Shown: positions 17,301-23,406 of the stretch, piece after piece
Layout: each line of letters starts with the position of its first letter
Position numbering within the stretch: position 1 is the first letter of the stretch
Assembly: GCF_021390545.1 (NCBI RefSeq)
Contig: NZ_JAJUWR010000041.1
Span: 1 to 42,251, forward strand
Direction of reading: 5' to 3'
Source: Algoriphagus sp. AGSA1
GTDB lineage: Bacteria > Bacteroidota > Bacteroidia > Cytophagales > Cyclobacteriaceae
DNA length: 42,251 nucleotides
Notes under the pieces: model-generated
The model's input: the letters and a program-made list of their open reading frames with translations, nothing else
What the model was told of the DNA's origin: nothing
Database searches by the model: none
Position numbers and translations under genes: made by a program

Positions 17301-17548
17301 CACATTTCTACCTCAGCAGTAGTGCAACGGTGGAAAAGGGTGATCACATTCGGTTGCAGGATGTTAGATTGTCCTACAAGTTAGCTCCTAAAAATACCCG
17401 TACGGCACTTTTCAGGACATTTGAAGCCTACTGCTACCTCAACAACCTTGGTATTCTATGGAAAGCGAGTGATAAGGTAGAAGACCCTGATTACCTTTTA
17501 AGCCCTGCCTTGTTCTCATCAGCCATAGGCTTCCGCGCCTCATTCTAA
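14363..17548 (+). CDS. SusC/RagA-type TonB-linked outer-membrane transporter
   Basis: 1061 residues with signal peptide MKTFSLFLILILSSLVSFSQ. Residues about 25-100 are the carboxypeptidase-D-like domain (GRITASEDKSALPGVTIMVK; SFIGYES). The plug follows at about 115-235 with SIRGTATLISSSEPLIVVDN and VLKDAAAASIWGARAGNGVI, classic SusC motifs. The rest is a 22-strand-type barrel ending in an aromatic FRASF. There is no STN domain, so it is not tied to a FecR/sigma pair. It starts in the stop codon of the TlpA-like gene and ends sharing a TAATG with the frame leading to SusD, so the three genes form one unit. The substrate is not shown by the sequence; no glycoside hydrolase or peptidase gene sits nearby. 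Confidence 0.95.
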   Translation: MKTFSLFLILILSSLVSFSQTEMRIMEGRITASEDKSALPGVTIMVKGTSNGTVSNEEGKFRLSVPEGDVLLVFSFIGYESLDYVVSAGQSYLEVALQEKDIDLEGVTIVSTGFQELPLERTTGSFVGINKELIERRVSTNIIDRLEDVTPGLVFNRDRPNLASGESISIRGTATLISSSEPLIVVDNLAYDGPLSSINPNDVESITVLKDAAAASIWGARAGNGVIVITTKKGAFDKPMRVEFNSNVTYIQEPDLFYYPTMTIGSLVDKQTDLYEQGYYNSQLNNIRNPVVNPLAEAFYAHEQGLISSGELEGIVGTLRNSDLRRDRKEYLTRPAVNQQYSLNISGGSAAYNYQVSAGWDKNRGSEVTVDNSRITLSTRQNWKIWKERLQFGVGGFYVQSGSNSAVPSTSSLNPYDRLADENGDHLSVYSDYSIRFKQQMADQLALDWNYVPLDEIGLTPTTTRSKDLRLFLQTDYSILEGLDLSVNYQYWTNRRTSDNYNPVESYLARNLINSLTEIGEDNQLIHHVPMGGILNQNNTQAYSHNLRGQLSYGRTWENHRINAFVGGEFKDQESESYGMRSYGYNAENGTSLPVDYLTRRTNIATGRMENVPFTESFGGITTRFVSYFGNLGYSYQGRYLLNASARKDASNLFGVNTNQKSVPLWSVGTGWILSEESYLKGGFIDFLKLRLSYGYNGNTNPNATALTTANSYAGAQNLLTYLPYLGIRTPPNPELRWERIKITNAGVDFELLGSRLSGSVEYYDKQGLDLLGQIPLFPSSGFSSATLNYAATHTKGWDIVLNSVNTKGSLRWETSLFLSLLKEEVTEIENEPTATQLIDYSPSSPTPALGKPLFSIFSFPFAGLQPSDGAPMGIVEGVASTDYATIYSEATPDNIQFHGSGRPTKFGAIRNTISYKGWSLSANISYRLGYYFRRPSVDFDQINRGGFGHADYERRWQQPGDELTTQVPSDPAKVDAFKTHFYLSSSATVEKGDHIRLQDVRLSYKLAPKNTRTALFRTFEAYCYLNNLGILWKASDKVEDPDYLLSPALFSSAIGFRASF

Positions 17549-17652
17549 TGTTTAACCTTACGCCTAGGGATATATTGGATTTTAAGCGGGTCATTGCTTT
17601 AATCTTCCTGCTGGGAAAATATCCATGGGTTTACCATTTAAAACTAAATACT

Positions 17653-19014
17653 ATGAAAACTCATTATATAAAAGTCCTGCTTGTGCTTTTTGGGTTCATT
17701 GCCCAATCATGCTCCGAATTTCTAGATGCCAAACCTAATCAGGCCTTGGTGGTCCCTGCCTCATTGGATGACTTCCAGGCTTTACTGGATGCTGAGCAGC
17801 GCGGAATGAACTCTTTCCCAATAATAGGAATGATAAGCTCCGATGACCTTGTTTTTGGAGAAGGACTCATCCAGAGACTTTCCTTTAATTTGACGGCTAC
17901 GTATTTCTGGGAAAAAGAACTTTATATGGCGGACGATTCAGATGCGAACTGGTCATCCCCTTATAATAAAATATCTTATGCCAATGTGGTATTGGATGGA
18001 TTGAACGGGTATGAGACTCAAAATCAGGTTGAAGAACAGCGCAAACTGGAACTTGAGGCATCTGCCATGTTTTACAGGGCTATGGGACATTTTGAAGTAC
18101 TGCTGCATTTTGCTGAGCCTTTTGATCCTGTAATGGACGACCAGTTGGGCATACCTATCCGGTTGACCTCAGATGTGAATATTAAAGTAGGCCGATCTAC
18201 CATGGTGGAATCTTTTAATCAGATTATCAGCGATCTGGAATATTCCTCACGGGTACTGAATGATAAACCTACCATTGCAACCCGTCCATCAAAATGGGCA
18301 GCATTTGCCATGTTAGGCAGGGTCTATCTGACCATGCATAATTATGAACAGGCTTACGAATACTCAAAAAAGGCTTTGCAAATTGACGATACATTGATGG
18401 ATTATAAGAGCCTAGATTCAGATTTGCCTTATTCATTTGAAATTTTCAATCCTGAAGTCATTTTTTACCAGCGGCAACTTAGTTCCACATTTACCACCAA
18501 TGCGGAGAACATGGTTAATCCCGATTTGGTAAGTCTTTATGACAGCAGTGATTTAAGGCTGACCTATTTTTTAATAGAAGGTAGAGAGGAGGGCGTTTAT
18601 AATTTCCGGGGCAACTATACGGGGGATTTCTACAACTTTGGCGGCATTGCCACGGATGAAGTTATTCTCAATTATGCAGAGAGTGCAAACAGGTTAGGCA
18701 TGGATACTGACGCATTGGAAAAATTAAACTATTTATTGGAGCACAGAATGGAGTCTGGATACAATGCTGTTGAAGGATTGTATGATGTAAATTTACTCAA
18801 GAAAATAGTGGAGGAAAGGAGGAAAGAATTGCTCTACAGAGGAATACGTTGGTGGGATTTAAAGCGACATAACAAATATCCTGAACTTGCGGTCACATTA
18901 AGGCGTGAATTCAACGAGGGGGGGGCACTATTGGAGCCGGATGATCCACGGTACACATTCATGATTCCTCCTGCGGAGATAAACCTGAACCCGATGCCGC
19001 AAAACCAAAGATGA
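17653..19014 (+). CDS. SusD/RagB-type surface lipoprotein
   Basis: 453 residues from the ATG at 17653. The frame is open from 17548, but this ATG begins the lipoprotein signal MKTHYIKVLLVLFGFIAQSC, with the lipid-bearing Cys at 20. The N-terminal SusD domain follows (EFLDAKPNQALVVPASLDDF), then TPR-like helices with YYRAMGHFEVL-type sequence (AMFYRAMGHFEVLLHFAEPF), and the C-terminal family motif RRKELLYRGIRWWDLKRHNK near 415. It lids the SusC barrel and binds the substrate at the cell surface. It lies about 105 bases after SusC. A shared bidirectional terminator follows at 19025-19051. Confidence 0.9.
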   Translation: MKTHYIKVLLVLFGFIAQSCSEFLDAKPNQALVVPASLDDFQALLDAEQRGMNSFPIIGMISSDDLVFGEGLIQRLSFNLTATYFWEKELYMADDSDANWSSPYNKISYANVVLDGLNGYETQNQVEEQRKLELEASAMFYRAMGHFEVLLHFAEPFDPVMDDQLGIPIRLTSDVNIKVGRSTMVESFNQIISDLEYSSRVLNDKPTIATRPSKWAAFAMLGRVYLTMHNYEQAYEYSKKALQIDDTLMDYKSLDSDLPYSFEIFNPEVIFYQRQLSSTFTTNAENMVNPDLVSLYDSSDLRLTYFLIEGREEGVYNFRGNYTGDFYNFGGIATDEVILNYAESANRLGMDTDALEKLNYLLEHRMESGYNAVEGLYDVNLLKKIVEERRKELLYRGIRWWDLKRHNKYPELAVTLRREFNEGGALLEPDDPRYTFMIPPAEINLNPMPQNQR

Positions 19015-19024
19015 TCAGTAAAAA

Positions 19025-19051
19025 AAGGCATTCCTTTCAGGGGAATGCCTT
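19025..19051. terminator. Bidirectional terminator between SusD and the DUF6520-type gene
   Basis: AAGGCATTCC at 19025-19034 pairs with GGAATGCCTT at 19042-19051. On the minus strand it is followed by six T, so it ends the DUF6520-type transcript well. On the plus strand it follows the SusD stop by 10 bases. A second weaker stem, ATTTCCG with CGGAAAT, lies at 19053-19078. Confidence 0.8.
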
Positions 19052-19077
19052 GATTTCCGGATTCTTTAATTCGGAAA

Positions 19078-19365
19078 TTATTTTACAAATGAGTCAAGTT
19101 CACCGGTAATGATGAATTCACCTTCTTCTACTGGAGTACTGTTTTTATCTGGCATTTCGAAAGAACAATCCTCGTTTTTCAATTCATCACAGACATAGGT
19201 TTCAGGACCTGGGGTTACGCCAGCCAAATTGTACCAGATCTCTGGCCCTGGGGCAGGATCTTCAGCATATCGCTCGGTGGGATCATTGGCAAAATTCATG
19301 GCCATGGCCAGGGTTGCCCCGAACACTAATCCTAGTGCTGGGAGCAGGTTTTTAAGTGATTTCAT
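19078..19365 (-). CDS. Small exported DUF6520-type protein
   Basis: 95 residues. It opens with MKSLKNLLPALGLVFGATLA and a cleavage-like AMA near 22, the recurring start of the Bacteroidota DUF6520 family. The mature part is short and acidic, with many Pro, Asn and Glu, and two Cys (TYVCDELKNEDCSFEM) nine residues apart that could form a disulfide. The function of the family is unknown. It faces the Sus operon tail-to-tail and lies downstream, on the same strand, of the MauE-like gene across a long structured spacer. The Cys pair, a TlpA-like protein and a MauE-like membrane protein close together suggest a thiol relay acting on this peptide; that is inference. Confidence 0.7.
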   Translation of the reverse strand: MKSLKNLLPALGLVFGATLAMAMNFANDPTERYAEDPAPGPEIWYNLAGVTPGPETYVCDELKNEDCSFEMPDKNSTPVEEGEFIITGELDSFVK

Positions 19366-19537
19366 AGTCGTGTTGGTTGTGGGAGTTGCCTCCCGGGTTA
19401 ACTTATTCGGTACTCAGTCCCACTGATGCGGAGTCCCTTCCGTGGACTTTTTCCTTCGTGAGGAATCCGCCCAAAGACTCCGGCTCAGCGGGTGAACCGT
19501 CCAGGTTGCCCCGGTTTGGGAGCCGGTTCCGCTCCCT

Positions 19538-19593
19538 GCACCGCCGAGTGTTGACTGGCATCTCTACTCCCAGTCATTAGAGATGGACGGTGC
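19538..19593 (-). ncRNA. Candidate switching RNA with two mutually exclusive stems
   Basis: An outer stem, GCACCG at 19538-19543 with CGGTGC at 19588-19593, encloses two interleaved 7-bp perfect pairings: TGACTGG (19552-19558) with CCAGTCA (19570-19576), and CATCTCT (19559-19565) with AGAGATG (19579-19585). Because the two overlap in order a-b-a'-b' with linkers of 0, 4 and 2 bases, they cannot comfortably coexist as a pseudoknot, so they are probably alternatives. The strand is chosen because the DUF6520-type gene starts 170 bases downstream on the minus strand. Function is inferred. Confidence 0.4.
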
Positions 19594-19609
19594 GGTAATT
19601 AGGTTTGAT

Positions 19610-19636
19610 TTCCCAAGACCAATGGTCTTAAGGGAA
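19610..19636. repeat. Near-perfect hairpin
   Basis: AAGACCA at 19615-19621 pairs with TGGTCTT at 19623-19629 around one base. The stem continues outward as TCCC with GGGA after a two-base bulge. It is part of the structured spacer. Confidence 0.5.
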
Positions 19637-19655
19637 TTTGTTCATGCTATTTTTT

Positions 19656-19710
19656 ACAGCCCGTGCTTTAGATCTTTGGGCTGTGGGCGGCGGCTCCACC
19701 TCCGTCGCCC
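19656..19710 (+). terminator. Two adjacent hairpins, the second followed by a T-rich tail
   Basis: ACAGCCC at 19656-19662 pairs with GGGCTGT at 19678-19684. Directly next, GGGCGGCGG at 19685-19693 pairs with CCGTCGCCC at 19702-19710 with one wobble, followed by TTTATTAT. On the plus strand the second hairpin resembles an intrinsic terminator, which would imply an unannotated plus-strand transcript from the structured spacer. On the minus strand there is no T run. Confidence 0.45.
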
Positions 19711-20049
19711 TTTATTATGTTGATTTACTATGGTAAATGGATAGATTCTAGGAATGGATTATATTTGAGTAAGAGAAAATTGTGATTTCATATTTTTTGA
19801 AACTTAACAGCTAAAGAGTCCGGGGCATCTGCCTTGGACTTTTTTGTCTAGATCTGGTGAACAGCGATTGTGCTGATCGTGATTTGTAATCCCAACCCCA
19901 ACCCGTAGGATTTCTAATCCGATAATTTACAAACGCTGCAGACCTCCTCGGGACAAGCTTTCTTCTTATCACTGTATCTCATGTCCGGGGCAATGGCTTT
20001 TTTATCTTTTTTTCACCGGGTTAAAACCCTGTGCAATAAAATCTGACAT

Positions 20050-20072
20050 GCCTGCCTACCGGTCAGGCAGGC
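20050..20072. repeat. GCCTGCC palindromic element
   Basis: GCCTGCCT at 20050-20057 pairs perfectly with AGGCAGGC at 20065-20072 across seven bases. A related GCCTGCC element with weaker pairing lies at 12359-12384. Short palindromes with this core are scattered through many Cytophagales genomes. Confidence 0.5.
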
Positions 20073-20247
20073 CTACGGCATTGCTCTGTTTCTGCAGGAC
20101 TTTGGGAGATTATTCAATCTAAATTCTCTCCTCACTACAGGTTAACCTTTAACTATTAACATTTAACCTATCATCTGACACCCGTCATCAATCATCAATC
20201 ATCGGACTTTTCTCCCGTCTTCGGTCTTCTATCATCCAACAACTCCA

Positions 20248-20688
20248 CTAATCTTCCAATTTTTCAATCTTCAAATCTTTCAATCGAATCAACTCTTCAA
20301 ATCGTAATCCCCAAATAGCTATTCCAATACAAATCATATTTAACACGAAATGCTCCGCCCAACCCAAACTGTTGAGAATTCCTGCGCAGTTGCACGGCAC
20401 CCTCGGAAATGCTCCTACCCAGATCAGGCCCACATAAGTGGTAAAGACGGTGAGGAGGAGAATACTTGAGAGATATCCCCACCATCTGCTGACAGAAAAG
20501 AGTAGGAGCCCGGCGATCAGCAACTCTACAGTTGGGACTGCGTAGGCCAGCACTTCCGCCAGTTCCCCAGGAAAGGTCTGGTTGTGAAAGGCATCCCTGC
20601 TTGCCCCAAACCTTAGGAGTTTGTCCAGTCCTGTATAGATCCATAGCAGGATTAAAAGGGCTGAAGGTAATTTTGATAGCTTGTCCAT
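20248..20688 (-). CDS. MauE/DoxX-type redox-associated membrane protein
   Basis: 146 residues with four hydrophobic helices: about 8-22, 45-65, 70-95 and 112-130. The N-terminal LLILLWIYTGLDKLLRF and the VPTVELLIAGLLLF in helix two match the MauE/DoxX family. PRVPCNCAGILNSLGW at about 97-112 puts a CxC pair at the membrane edge, as in MauE-like proteins that help form disulfides in partner proteins. It is transcribed toward the DUF6520-type gene, which is 880 bases downstream. In this neighbourhood it could move electrons between the membrane and the exported TlpA-like or DUF6520-type proteins. The C-terminal about 15 residues are charged and probably cytoplasmic. Confidence 0.75.
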   Translation of the reverse strand: MDKLSKLPSALLILLWIYTGLDKLLRFGASRDAFHNQTFPGELAEVLAYAVPTVELLIAGLLLFSVSRWWGYLSSILLLTVFTTYVGLIWVGAFPRVPCNCAGILNSLGWAEHFVLNMICIGIAIWGLRFEELIRLKDLKIEKLED

Positions 20689-21308
20689 TACTGTTGGGAT
20701 AATTCATGCGAATTGCTGTTAATATTGTGCTCTAGTTATTTGTTAAGGTTTTTAAATAATTGAAAAACAACAGTTAAGGAGCATGTTGTTGTTTTGTTGA
20801 ACTGTGATAAATGTCAGGAGAAATAGAACCATAAAGCAAGTAAGTGGCGAACATGGCAGGGTTTTGGGTGAAACTTGCAACCAACTGATGGGTTTATTCC
20901 TAATGAGTTGGTCTTGGAAGAATTTCTTTGGGTAGTTAGCCATTGAAGCGGGTTTTTTTTTTTTTGGGATAATCCTAACTGATTAATGATAAGTGGATTA
21001 AGCTGCTGCTAGAATCAAGAATTTGCTAAAAAAGTATTGTGTCATTAGTCATAATGATTATATTAGTTTGATCTAAAGTTTATTTACTTATTTGAACCAA
21101 CCATTCTATTTAAAGGTGGAGCTTTTTGTGAATGGTTGTGTGGATCTATTTGAAGTAGTTTACTACCCCTGCTGGAATCAAGCTGTATAGGCAGAGAATT
21201 GTGAGCAATAAATTCTTCAAATGATTATCTACTGGGTTTTATATTTTCTTCCTTAAAAGTATAATGCAGTGTAGGTATAGCTTCTTCATGGTGTAGGATC
21301 AAAAAAAA
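20689..21308. other. Intergenic region without a supported gene
   Basis: AT-rich. A minus frame at 20752-20943 reads 63 residues starting MANYPKKFF with a hydrophobic stretch and a CC pair near the end; it lacks family resemblance and I do not accept it. The promoter of the MauE-like gene should lie in the first 100 bases. A weak stem with AACAAC/GTTGTT arms lies near 20766-20795. Nothing else stands out until the terminator at 21309. Confidence 0.4.
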
Positions 21309-21330
21309 AGACCTGCACAGTGGCAGGTCT
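21309..21330 (-). terminator. Intrinsic terminator of a short minus-strand transcript
   Basis: AGACCTGC at 21309-21316 pairs perfectly with GCAGGTCT at 21323-21330 around six bases. On the minus strand it is followed by nine further T. It lies 34 bases past the stop of the longer short frame in 21364-21578, so the transcript starting there is real enough to have its own end. Confidence 0.8.
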
Positions 21331-21363
21331 CTTAGAACCGGGGATTTTTTAATGGTAATTACC

Positions 21364-21578
21364 TTAAAATATCCGGTACAGCTTGCGGACTTCATCTGAA
21401 GTCTTTCTAAACCACATCAGTTCGGACGCTCCGATTAAGCACGGGTTATGGTGGTACGGCACTCCCTGAAGAAGCTTCTTGTAGCCTTTCCTTTGTTGTT
21501 GCTTTTTTCCTGATAACTGATTTTCCTGATGGATGAGAGTGCCTTTTGACATTCCTCCAAAGTTTGTTTGTTGGTCAT
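21364..21578 (-). other. Short divergent transcript with two overlapping small frames
   Basis: This minus-strand unit is divergent from the sensor kinase gene (start 21600) and ends in a strong terminator. Two frames compete. One starts at 21578 and reads 47 residues (MTNKQTLEECQKALSSIRKI, later ATRSFFRECRTTITRA), stopping at 21435. The other starts at 21552 after GGAGG, with no spacing, and reads 62 residues to 21364 (ends ASELMWFRKTSDEVRKLYRI then F). Neither matches a family I know. The first ends in a Thr/Ser/Cys-containing tail, which would suit a substrate for the nearby LanB, but it lacks a recognisable leader. It could also be a small regulatory RNA. Confidence 0.4.
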
Positions 21579-21599
21579 AACGTATAATTTTTTTGAACC

Positions 21600-22709
21600 A
21601 TGGAAACTAGTAATTCTAAGATGATCCCTGACCAGTTAGGTGTAAAGGGCAGGGTTTTAGGTGTAATTGACATGCTGTTCAAGCCTACCCTATACCCCCT
21701 CTATTTACTTTTCCTGATATTTCTTTTGTATGCATTCGTTGATCTGGTTGCCACCTTTATAGAATTCGGTGAGGTTGACGGATGGTTGATGGCCCAATAC
21801 CATTTTATAGCGGGATACCTGATTTGTTCCTTATATTTTAAACTGGTACTCCCTGAGTTTATTAACCATAAAAGAAGGATTCGTGCGGTGTTTTACTTTC
21901 TGCTACTATTTTCCAGTTTAGTAGCTGTGAAACTGCTGGTACATAATGTTTTCCTGGGTACACTTTCACTATCCAAAAGTTTCCTTGTCATTGAATTCAC
22001 CCGCTTATTTCATTTTTTAATTTTAACCTCGGTGGTCTGGGCCTATTATAATAATCTTGAACTAGGGAAGAGTAAGTATGCCGTGGAAATCAATCATGAA
22101 AAGTTGAAGGTAATGCACCGGTCTATGCAACTCAGTTCCCATTTTGTCTTGAATTCTTTGAGTATCTACCAGTCTAAAATTATCAAACTGTCGCCGGACT
22201 TGGCGAGAGAATTTTCCCATTTGACTTCCTTACTCAGGTATAGTTTCAAGGAATTAGGTGAACCTAATTTCCTGAATGAAGAAGTAAAAGCAGTGGGAAA
22301 ATACCTTCAAATCCAGAGCATGAGATTTCCACAGCTTTCTTTACATGCAGCTATAGATGTGCCTTCTATAGCCGACAAGCTTCCTATGCCCAAGATGTGT
22401 CTACTTACCTTGGTTGAGAACGTGTTTTTCCATGGAGATTACACAGATACGAACCATCCCTGCAAAATTGAATTCCTGCTTGTTCAGGAGGATTTAACAG
22501 CGGGTTGGGTGTTCAAAGTCAACATCACCAACAAAGTCCAAAACAGGGGGATAAAGCCCCGGTCAGGATTTGGTTCCTCCTCTGTTTTCCGTGTGTTGGG
22601 ACATGAATTCGGGGATGGATTCCATTACAGGGTAGAATCAGATGAGTCGAATTATTCCTTACTACTAAGAATACATTATGGAAAAACGATACAAAGTAGG
22701 TCTGATTGA
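21600..22709 (+). CDS. LytS/YehU-type membrane sensor histidine kinase
   Basis: 369 residues. Four hydrophobic helices lie at about 30-55, 65-88, 98-118 and 128-148. The His_kinase domain follows with MQLSSHFVLNSLSIYQSKII, where the family usually has PHFLFN; the phospho-acceptor His is kept but its Pro is a Ser. The ATPase domain shows the N-box LTLVENVFFHG near 275 and a Gly-rich GFGSSSVFRVL. The 3' end overlaps the response regulator by 32 bases, so they are a coupled pair. Such kinases usually sense cell-surface or peptide signals. It lies beside, and probably controls, the LanB-like gene or the Sus operon; this is positional inference. Confidence 0.85.
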   Translation: METSNSKMIPDQLGVKGRVLGVIDMLFKPTLYPLYLLFLIFLLYAFVDLVATFIEFGEVDGWLMAQYHFIAGYLICSLYFKLVLPEFINHKRRIRAVFYFLLLFSSLVAVKLLVHNVFLGTLSLSKSFLVIEFTRLFHFLILTSVVWAYYNNLELGKSKYAVEINHEKLKVMHRSMQLSSHFVLNSLSIYQSKIIKLSPDLAREFSHLTSLLRYSFKELGEPNFLNEEVKAVGKYLQIQSMRFPQLSLHAAIDVPSIADKLPMPKMCLLTLVENVFFHGDYTDTNHPCKIEFLLVQEDLTAGWVFKVNITNKVQNRGIKPRSGFGSSSVFRVLGHEFGDGFHYRVESDESNYSLLLRIHYGKTIQSRSD

Positions 22710-23406
22710 CGATGAAGAACATATCTTGGATATTCTGATCCAAGAAATATCCATGCTACCCGACTTTGAGGTGGGATTTTCAACAGTAGATCCGGTGATG
22801 GGATTGGGATACCTACAGGAGGGAAAGGCGGACATCCTGATTACCGATATTTTGATGCCTGAACTGGGGGGACTTGAAATATCCAGAAAATTGATCGATT
22901 CAGGAATTCCGGTGATTATCTGTTCCGGACATTCCAGGTATGCTTCGCAGGGGTACAAAGTGGAAGCACTTGATTTTTTGGTGAAACCACCTGAAACCAT
23001 TGAATTGACTGAGGCACTGGAAAAGGCAAAGAAGAAAATGGATACACTCTACTGGGTTAGAAAAGAGTTGGAAGGAAACATTCGGGTGATAAGCGATAAA
23101 CTCGGCTACAGGCATCAGGTGTTTAATCCCTCACAAATCTTATACATGGAACAGCAGAATAAAATATCCATTGTAAAACTGGATGACGGAAGTGAATTTA
23201 CAATGCACTATTCCTTCATGGAAAGTATGGGAAAGCTCCGCTCCAGGTATATGGTCAGGGTACACCAATCATTTGCGGTAAATATCCTCAAGATAAGAAA
23301 ACTACATCCTGAGGAATGTGAGCTCGTCTCTGGGGATATGATCACTATGAGCAGAACCTACAAGGATGAGGTGAGACGGATTTTTGACAACAGAAGGATT
23401 AATTAA
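22678..23406 (+). CDS. LytTR-type response regulator
   Basis: 242 residues. Receiver domain 1-120: acidic pair in LIDDEEHILD, phospho-acceptor Asp near 60 in ILITDILMPELGG, and Lys in FLVKPPETIE. The LytTR DNA-binding domain follows at about 138-240 (LYMEQQNKISIVKLDDG, then YMVRVHQSFAVNILKIRKL). It starts inside the end of the kinase gene. Its stop codon overlaps the stop of the convergent LanB-like gene within TTAAT at 23403-23406. LytTR proteins bind paired 9-bp direct repeats; I did not find a clear pair near either candidate target. Confidence 0.9.
   Translation: MEKRYKVGLIDDEEHILDILIQEISMLPDFEVGFSTVDPVMGLGYLQEGKADILITDILMPELGGLEISRKLIDSGIPVIICSGHSRYASQGYKVEALDFLVKPPETIELTEALEKAKKKMDTLYWVRKELEGNIRVISDKLGYRHQVFNPSQILYMEQQNKISIVKLDDGSEFTMHYSFMESMGKLRSRYMVRVHQSFAVNILKIRKLHPEECELVSGDMITMSRTYKDEVRRIFDNRRIN

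Larger units (their letters stand above)
19366..20247. other. 0.9-kb structured spacer between DUF6520-type and MauE-like genes
   Basis: No gene is supported, though one minus frame from 19561 to 19403 reads 52 residues. The section 19370-19710 is GC-rich and full of stems: CGGAGTC near 19430 with GACTCCG near 19474 enclosing TCCT/AGGA-type hairpins; GGGAGC with GCTCCC near 19518-19536; and the sets listed separately. Downstream parts (19720-20240) are plain, AT-rich or low-complexity with TCATCAATCATC and TCTTCGGTCTTC words. Read on the minus strand, the stems would form a long 5' leader of the DUF6520-type gene; read on the plus strand they would follow the terminator. I recognise no known RNA family. 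Confidence 0.5.

Noticed and set aside
19078..19365. DUF6520-type protein as a lanthipeptide precursor for LanB
   Set aside because: It has a Sec signal peptide and no class I leader or double-Gly site; a LanB substrate should stay in the cytoplasm until modified.
19370..19710. Structured spacer as tmRNA, RNase P RNA or SRP RNA
   Set aside because: None of the conserved core words of those RNAs is present on either strand.
20752..20943. 63-residue minus-strand frame near the MauE-like gene
   Set aside because: No family resemblance, and most of it is a hydrophobic run in AT-rich DNA; likely chance.
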